A stretch of DNA of 64,000 bases from Bacteroidota bacterium (GTDB lineage Bacteria; Bacteroidota; Bacteroidia; UBA8524). The stretch covers positions 124,001-188,000 of the forward strand of contig WBUH01000004.1 of NCBI GenBank assembly GCA_008933805.1, given 5' to 3'. The translations under genes were made by a program, and so were the position numbers. The notes beneath the pieces were generated by a model. It was given only the letters and a program-made list of their open reading frames with translations, did no database searches and was not told the DNA's origin. This document shows positions 60,076-64,000 of the stretch, piece by piece; position 1 is the stretch's first letter, and every line of letters starts with the position of its first letter.

Positions 60076-61252
60076 GCCCGACGTGAATACTCTACCCCGT
60101 ATTGCCCTTATTCATCCCGACCTTGCTTATGCCGAAAATATGGTGGAGCGGTTTAAGGATAAATACGAGATAGCCATTTTTAAAAACGGGTTTACCTTTT
60201 TTGAGTGGCTTACCCCTGCCGAAAAGTTTGGTTTGCTGTTGGCCTATGGTCCTGTAAACGGCCCCAACACTGCCGGCTTGCAAATGCAGCTTAGGGCTTC
60301 ACACCAACTTACCAATGTACCGATGGCAGTAGTGGTTGACAAAATCAACTCTACAGTTCGCAAAGAGGCTTTAGAGGCAGGAATTGCCGAGCTTTTTGAT
60401 ACAAAAACTACTGACGATGAGTTTGCCCTGCGTGCGGATTACTTAATTGCCAACCCGCCGATAGCCCCCGGAAAAGAGAAAAAACTCCCTGCAATACCAG
60501 AATATTCAATGCCTTGGAACAAAAGGGCGTTTGATATTTTCTTCTCTTCGTTAGCATTATTAATGCTTTCGCCGTTGTTTTTACTAGTTGCCCTTGCGGT
60601 GCGATTAGAATCTAAAGGCCCTGTGTTTTATTACTCGCTAAGGGTGGGTACAGGTTATAATATTTTCAGGTTTTACAAATTCCGCAGTATGTACACCAAT
60701 GCAGATGCGCGACTTAAGGACTTGAAACACCTGAACCAATATCAAAACAAACCCGAAGCAGAACAAAAAGAAAGCAGCGCTCCCCAAAAACAGGTAGCTG
60801 ATAAAGAAAAACTACTGTTGTATGCCGATAACAAGGTAATGACAGAGGACGAGTATAAGCAGTACCGCCTGCAAAAAGACGGCAGCACGTTTATTAAGAT
60901 TAAAGACGACCCCCGCGTAACTAAAGTGGGTAAGTTTATACGCAATACCAGTATTGATGAACTGCCCCAGTTGTGGAACGTGCTAAAAGGCGATATGAGT
61001 ATTGTGGGCAACCGTCCGCTACCCATGTATGAGGCTGAGAAGCTGACTACCGACCGCTTTGCACTGCGTTTTATGGCTCCTGCGGGTATTACAGGACTTT
61101 GGCAGGTGACCAAACGCGGTAAAAAAGGCGAAATGAGCGAAGAAGAGCGCATTGGCCTTGATAACGACTATGCCCGCAACTACTCGCTATGGTTTGATAT
61201 CAAACTGATACTAAAAACCATCCCCGCTCTTTTCCAAAAAGAGAACGTATAG
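60068..61252 (+). CDS. sugar transferase (PglC/WcaJ-type) with N-terminal receiver-like domain
   Basis: 394 residues. Residues 1-135 look like a degenerate receiver: PRIALIHPDLAYAENMVERF, a LLLAYGPVNG strand where the phospho-acceptor Asp should be, and MAVVVDKINSTVRKEALEAG. From 150 on it is a polyprenyl-phosphate sugar-1-phosphate transferase: KRAFDIFFSSLALLMLSPLF (membrane helix), FYKFRSMYTNAD, a linker insert of about 45 residues (228-272), then KDDPRVTKVGKFIRNTSIDE, LPQLWNVLKGDMSIVGNRPL and GITGLWQVTKRG. VGNRP replaces the usual VGPRP. It starts exopolysaccharide or O-glycan synthesis at the inner membrane. Confidence 0.88.
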   Translation: MTKPDVNTLPRIALIHPDLAYAENMVERFKDKYEIAIFKNGFTFFEWLTPAEKFGLLLAYGPVNGPNTAGLQMQLRASHQLTNVPMAVVVDKINSTVRKEALEAGIAELFDTKTTDDEFALRADYLIANPPIAPGKEKKLPAIPEYSMPWNKRAFDIFFSSLALLMLSPLFLLVALAVRLESKGPVFYYSLRVGTGYNIFRFYKFRSMYTNADARLKDLKHLNQYQNKPEAEQKESSAPQKQVADKEKLLLYADNKVMTEDEYKQYRLQKDGSTFIKIKDDPRVTKVGKFIRNTSIDELPQLWNVLKGDMSIVGNRPLPMYEAEKLTTDRFALRFMAPAGITGLWQVTKRGKKGEMSEEERIGLDNDYARNYSLWFDIKLILKTIPALFQKENV

Positions 61253-61473
61253 TCCACCTGTCTTGAGCTTGCCGAAAGAAGCTTGCCGAAAGGCTCATCG
61301 GGAATAAATCCTAACCCGCCATCCTTCGACAGGCTCAGGACATTAACAGCCGCACAGATAACGCAACAGTTATCAAAAACCATTCGTCGTTCAACGGGCA
61401 GTGCGTGGCTTCTCTCCTTGAGTAAGGAGGGACAGAGGGAGGTTTGATATATTATCGGGAATAAATCCCGATG
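61253..61473. repeat. gene-free region with dispersed repeat fragments
   Basis: It holds CCTTCGACAGGCTCAGGACA (61323-61342), a widespread intergenic repeat fragment related to CCTTCGGCAGGCTCAGGAC at 58663, and a 19-bp palindrome with arms ATCGGGA/TCCCGAT at 61454-61472 just after the WYL gene's stop. The palindrome may act as a terminator. Confidence 0.6.
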
Positions 61474-62502
61474 CTATTGGGCGGTTCTTACTTCATATAA
61501 CCCAACTGCCTTTCCCAACTTGTTTTTAATCCGTTGCTGAAACCTTCGTGGTGATAGCACCTTCATCCGTTCGCCAAAGCCCAGTATTTCGCGCTCCAGC
61601 TCAAAATTCATCACCACATTAATAGTAATATAAATACCTTCCTCATCTTGTCGCCTCACCTCTTGTGAGGGATGCAGGGGTTTGGTAATCACATACGGTG
61701 CGTTATCCTTATCCACCCACAGTTCAATAAGCTGCGGCCGGTCTTGCAATGTTTTAGTTACGCCAATCACATCGTCAAAAAACGTGTGCGGGTTAAAGGC
61801 AGCTTCCACAAAAGGCTCGCCGGGCATCTCACTAAATCCAACAATGCGGTCAAGTGCCAACAGTGTAGTAGTGGTTTCCTTATGGTCTTTACGTCTGCCC
61901 AATAAAAACCAGCGGTTGCGGTACTCCTTCAATAAATACGGATACAGCACCAATACCGTAGGCTGTGTTTTCTTAAACGATTGGTAAGTAATCAATAACG
62001 GTTTTTTACTCACCAATGCCCTGTGCAAAGGGTCAATATGCTCCAGCCCCTTCAACAATTCATTCTTCTCAAAATCAATGTACGATACCCCCTTGTGTTG
62101 CTGTTTATAAATCTTGTCCTCCAAGCGGCTCACCATTTCGGTAAGCTCATCAAAATAGCTAAAGCCCTTAAACTGTTTCAATACCCCCACTACTTCCGTC
62201 AGCGTGTCCACATCCTGTTTACTCAGCGGGTTGCTGGTAATGCTGTAATTGCGGTCGTCGTAGCTGTAAAACTTCTTATCCTGCACCACAATGGGTGCAT
62301 TGTAGCCCAACTTATCACTGCGCATATTCTGCAAATCAAGCTGCACCGTGCGGCGGCTCACGCCTTGCGTAATGCCCTCGTACTCGTACAATGCATTTGC
62401 ACAGGCTTCCACAAGGTCGTCAAGCGTCCATTTTCTAAAGCGGTTTCGCAGGCATTGGTCGATGGTTTTATAGCGCAAAAGTGCCAGTTTGTTTAAAGGC
62501 AT
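61474..62502 (-). CDS. WYL-domain transcriptional regulator, divergent from the Ro protein
   Basis: 342 residues. The N-terminal winged helix (KLALLRYKTIDQCLRNRFRK, WTLDDLVEACANALYEYEGI, then GVSRRTVQLDLQNMRSDKLG) reads as a DeoR-like HTH. The WYL domain (about 160-235) has LLITYQSFKKTQPTVLVLYP, and YRNRWFLLGRRKDHKE with WFL in place of WYL, plus the terminal WCX region (ELEREILGFGERMKVLSPRR). WYL proteins sense nucleic-acid ligands or nucleotides and control DNA-damage, CRISPR and RNA-repair loci. Two mirrored operators in the 227-bp gap to the Ro gene suggest it controls both genes. Confidence 0.9.
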   Translation of the reverse strand: MPLNKLALLRYKTIDQCLRNRFRKWTLDDLVEACANALYEYEGITQGVSRRTVQLDLQNMRSDKLGYNAPIVVQDKKFYSYDDRNYSITSNPLSKQDVDTLTEVVGVLKQFKGFSYFDELTEMVSRLEDKIYKQQHKGVSYIDFEKNELLKGLEHIDPLHRALVSKKPLLITYQSFKKTQPTVLVLYPYLLKEYRNRWFLLGRRKDHKETTTTLLALDRIVGFSEMPGEPFVEAAFNPHTFFDDVIGVTKTLQDRPQLIELWVDKDNAPYVITKPLHPSQEVRRQDEEGIYITINVVMNFELEREILGFGERMKVLSPRRFQQRIKNKLGKAVGLYEVRTAQ

Positions 62503-62527
62503 GGTTAAAAACGGGGTTATTTACATC

Positions 62528-62535
62528 CAAAACTA
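62528..62535 (-). promoter_or_regulatory. -7 promoter element TAGTTTTG of the WYL gene
   Basis: Minus-strand TAnnTTTG match. Operator 1 lies 5 bp upstream of it, inside the expected -33/-7 spacer. Confidence 0.6.
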
Positions 62536-62540
62536 CAAAA

Positions 62541-62565
62541 TACTACGCAATGTATTTGCGTACTT
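62541..62565. promoter_or_regulatory. operator 1 of the WYL-Ro intergenic region
   Basis: 25 bp: TACTACGCA-N7-TGCGTACTT, an inverted repeat with 7-bp perfect arms (TACGCAA/TTGCGTA). The reverse complement of operator 2 aligns with it over all 25 bp, with both half-sites conserved and the 7-bp centre different. Confidence 0.72.
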
Positions 62566-62641
62566 CTTCAATTTTCATTTATCATTTAACATTTATTTCA
62601 ATGATATTAAGTAAGTTAAGTAAATATTTATAAAATACTTT

Positions 62642-62666
62642 AACTGCGCAATTCGGCTGCGTAGTA
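62642..62666. promoter_or_regulatory. operator 2 of the WYL-Ro intergenic region
   Basis: 25 bp: AACTGCGCA-N7-TGCGTAGTA, in opposite orientation to operator 1. The TACTACGCA half faces the Ro promoter, just as in operator 1 it faces the WYL promoter. 76 bp separate the two. Confidence 0.72.
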
Positions 62667-62672
62667 CGTCCC

Positions 62673-62680
62673 AACCTTTG
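62673..62680 (+). promoter_or_regulatory. -7-like element AACCTTTG of the Ro gene
   Basis: One mismatch to TAnnTTTG, 6 bp after operator 2 and 49 bp before the Ro ATG. The leader carries a strong Shine-Dalgarno AAAGGAGG (62713-62720). Confidence 0.45.
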
Positions 62681-62712
62681 TATCAGCAAAACAGCTAAAA
62701 AGAATTAAAACA

Positions 62713-62720
62713 AAAGGAGG
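62713..62720 (+). promoter_or_regulatory. strong Shine-Dalgarno AAAGGAGG of the Ro gene
   Basis: AAAGGAGG with 9 bases to ATG 62730. It is the strongest ribosome-binding site seen in the window and fixes the start. High translation on induction would fit a stress-response protein. Confidence 0.75.
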
Positions 62721-62729
62721 ACACAAAAC

Positions 62730-64000
62730 ATGCGTTTCAACATCTTTAAAAAAGAAAACCCAACAGTAAAGGCCATCAAGCCTACTGTGAACCATGAAAA
62801 CGCACCTGCGTATACACTTACCCCTGAGGTGGAGTTGTATACTGCCGTAGCAACTGCCGGACTTAGCGATAATTTTTACGAAAAGGCCGGTAACAAGCTG
62901 GAGCGTATTCAATCGCTTATTGCAAAAAACAACCCTGAGTTTGTGGCAAAACTGGCGGTTTATACCCGTACCAAAATGCACTTACGAAGCGTGCCCCTTG
63001 TATTGGCGGTTGAGTTGGCAAAAACCAACAACGGTAACGGTTTGGTAAGTAAAACGGTGAACGGTGTGGTGCAACGTGCGGATGAAATTGCCGAGTTGCT
63101 TGCCTACTACCAAATGGCCAACACCCGTACCGGGGCTAAAAAACTGAACCGTTTATCAAAACAGGTGCAAAAAGGTTTGGCAATGGCATTTAACAAGTTT
63201 GATGAATACCAATTTGCCAAATATAACCGGGCTGCCGAAGTGAAACTACGCGATGCGCTGTTTCTTGTGCACCCAAAAGCTGCCAACGAAGAACAACAAG
63301 CGGTATTTACCAAAATTGCCAACGATACGTTGCAAACGCCCTATACATGGGAAACTGAATTATCAGCCCTTGGCCAAAAGAAGTTTGAAAGCCCTGTTGT
63401 GAAAGCAGCCGTTTTCAAAGTAAAGTGGGAAGAATTGATAGCGAGCAATAAAATGGGCTACATGGCTACTATGCGTAACCTGCGCAATATGTTAGAGGCA
63501 AATGTATCAATGGTACACCTTGAAAAAGTAGCTGCTTATTTAAGTAACGAAAAGGCTGTGGCCAATTCAAAACAGTTGCCCTTCCGTTTCTTGGCGGCCT
63601 ACCGTGAGTTGAAGGAGTTGAATTATAAAGGCGTGAGCATTTTGTTGGATGCACTTGAAGACGCTGTAACCGCAAGTGCGGCAAACATAGCGGGTTTTGA
63701 TAGCAATACCAGCGTAGTTATAGCCTGCGACGTTTCAGGCTCGATGCAAAAAGCAGTATCGGCCAAAAGCAAAATAATGTTGTACGACGTGGGTTTGATG
63801 CTGGGTATGTTGTTGCAATCGCGTTGTAAAAATGTGGTGAGCGGTATGTTTGGCGACCGTTGGAAGATAATAAATATGCCTAAGCGCAATGTGTTATCAA
63901 ACGTGAACGAATACTATCGTCGCGAAGGCGAAGTGGGTTACTCGACCAATGGTTATTTGGTAATTGACGACCTGATACGCCGCAACGAGATAGTGGACAA
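62730..64000 (+). CDS. rsr: Ro60/Rsr-family RNA-binding protein (TROVE + vWA), 3' end outside the window
   Basis: 423 residues visible from ATG 62730. Residues about 20-325 are a helical-repeat TROVE domain (YTLTPEVELYTAVATAGLSD, FVAKLAVYTRTKMHLRSVPL, the WEELIASNKMGYMATMRNLR block and LPFRFLAAYRELKELNYKGV). The vWA domain follows with the MIDAS DVSGSM (Asp334) and the Thr in EVGYSTNGY. Full Ro proteins have about 500-540 residues, so the C-terminus is off the edge. Ro rings bind misfolded RNA ends and Y RNAs and, with PNPase, degrade structured RNA. Upstream: strong Shine-Dalgarno, operator 2 and a divergent WYL regulator. Confidence 0.93.
   Translation, partial: MRFNIFKKENPTVKAIKPTVNHENAPAYTLTPEVELYTAVATAGLSDNFYEKAGNKLERIQSLIAKNNPEFVAKLAVYTRTKMHLRSVPLVLAVELAKTNNGNGLVSKTVNGVVQRADEIAELLAYYQMANTRTGAKKLNRLSKQVQKGLAMAFNKFDEYQFAKYNRAAEVKLRDALFLVHPKAANEEQQAVFTKIANDTLQTPYTWETELSALGQKKFESPVVKAAVFKVKWEELIASNKMGYMATMRNLRNMLEANVSMVHLEKVAAYLSNEKAVANSKQLPFRFLAAYRELKELNYKGVSILLDALEDAVTASAANIAGFDSNTSVVIACDVSGSMQKAVSAKSKIMLYDVGLMLGMLLQSRCKNVVSGMFGDRWKIINMPKRNVLSNVNEYYRREGEVGYSTNGYLVIDDLIRRNEIVD

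Noticed and set aside
62566-62641. Possible Y RNA in the WYL-Ro gap
   Set aside because: The stretch between the operators is very A/T-rich with no stable stem or tRNA-like fold; if a Y RNA exists it is more likely downstream of the window.

Overview
The window is a stretch of chromosome from a member of the Bacteroidota, at roughly 40-45 % GC by eye. The evidence is a full-length SprA (gliding/type IX secretion translocon), a protein with a type IX C-terminal sorting domain, SUMF1-type and other Bacteroidota lipoproteins, a eukaryote-like citrate synthase next to the rod-shape operon, and promoters of the TAnnTTTG type. Strong Shine-Dalgarno sequences are rare and several genes appear to start with TTG. 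I cannot name a genus.

Layout. 1-5.4 kb: a partial M1 aminopeptidase, a secreted DUF4468-like protein, a lytic transglycosylase, a bile acid:sodium symporter family protein and isocitrate dehydrogenase. 5.5-9.1 kb: an AlbA_2 protein, an SDR oxidoreductase/TetR pair that share operators, purQ and ruvA. 9.2-16.5 kb: sprA. 16.5-21.5 kb: a minus-strand operon of a MacAB-like exporter followed by a LytS/LytTR two-component system. 21.5-22.1 kb: a dense cluster of palindromes. 22.2-24.1 kb: a two-gene RNA repair cassette (T4 Rnl1-like ligase plus T4 PseT-like kinase-phosphatase). 24.1-32.7 kb: a 36-residue lipoprotein, DedA, aroE, SIMPL and AI-2E-family proteins, a holin-III-like three-gene unit, a type IX cargo protein, an esterase-fold/beta-barrel fusion and xth. 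33.1-34.2 kb: an HNH nuclease with a small overlapping partner. 34.3-40.0 kb: DUF4340, a duplicated-domain secreted protein, fused 2-oxoacid dehydrogenase E1, TIGR02757 and PrsW. 40.2-45.7 kb: mreB-mreC-mreD-mrdA-rodA. 45.9-56.8 kb: gltA, membrane glycosyltransferase-like genes, GT2, an Ldh-family oxidoreductase, a LutA-like protein and a SUMF1 lipoprotein. 56.9-59.5 kb: gmk-nadD, a 3-copy tandem repeat and a Sua5/YciO protein. 59.7-61.3 kb: a response regulator overlapping a receiver-fused sugar transferase. 61.5-64 kb: a WYL regulator divergent from a Ro60/TROVE protein that runs off the end.

The most interesting signals are these. (1) The WYL-Ro intergenic region carries two 25-bp operators in mirror-image orientation, each lying in the -33/-7 spacer of one of the two divergent promoters, which suggests a self-regulated, inducible Ro RNA-surveillance unit. 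(2) A bacterial Rnl1-Pnkp cassette forms a complete break-healing and sealing pathway on the same segment. (3) A family of intergenic elements is built of up to three hairpins; the central, essentially perfect palindrome has an invariant core (GGACTTAAGTCC) and invariant ends (ATTAC...GTAAT), but the arm sequence between them differs in every copy and is always matched on the other arm, a covariation pattern that points to selection on structure. (4) An SDR/TetR pair has three copies of a GGAAyGATnrTTCC operator placed on TAnnTTTG promoters. Everything was read by eye; no database search was possible.
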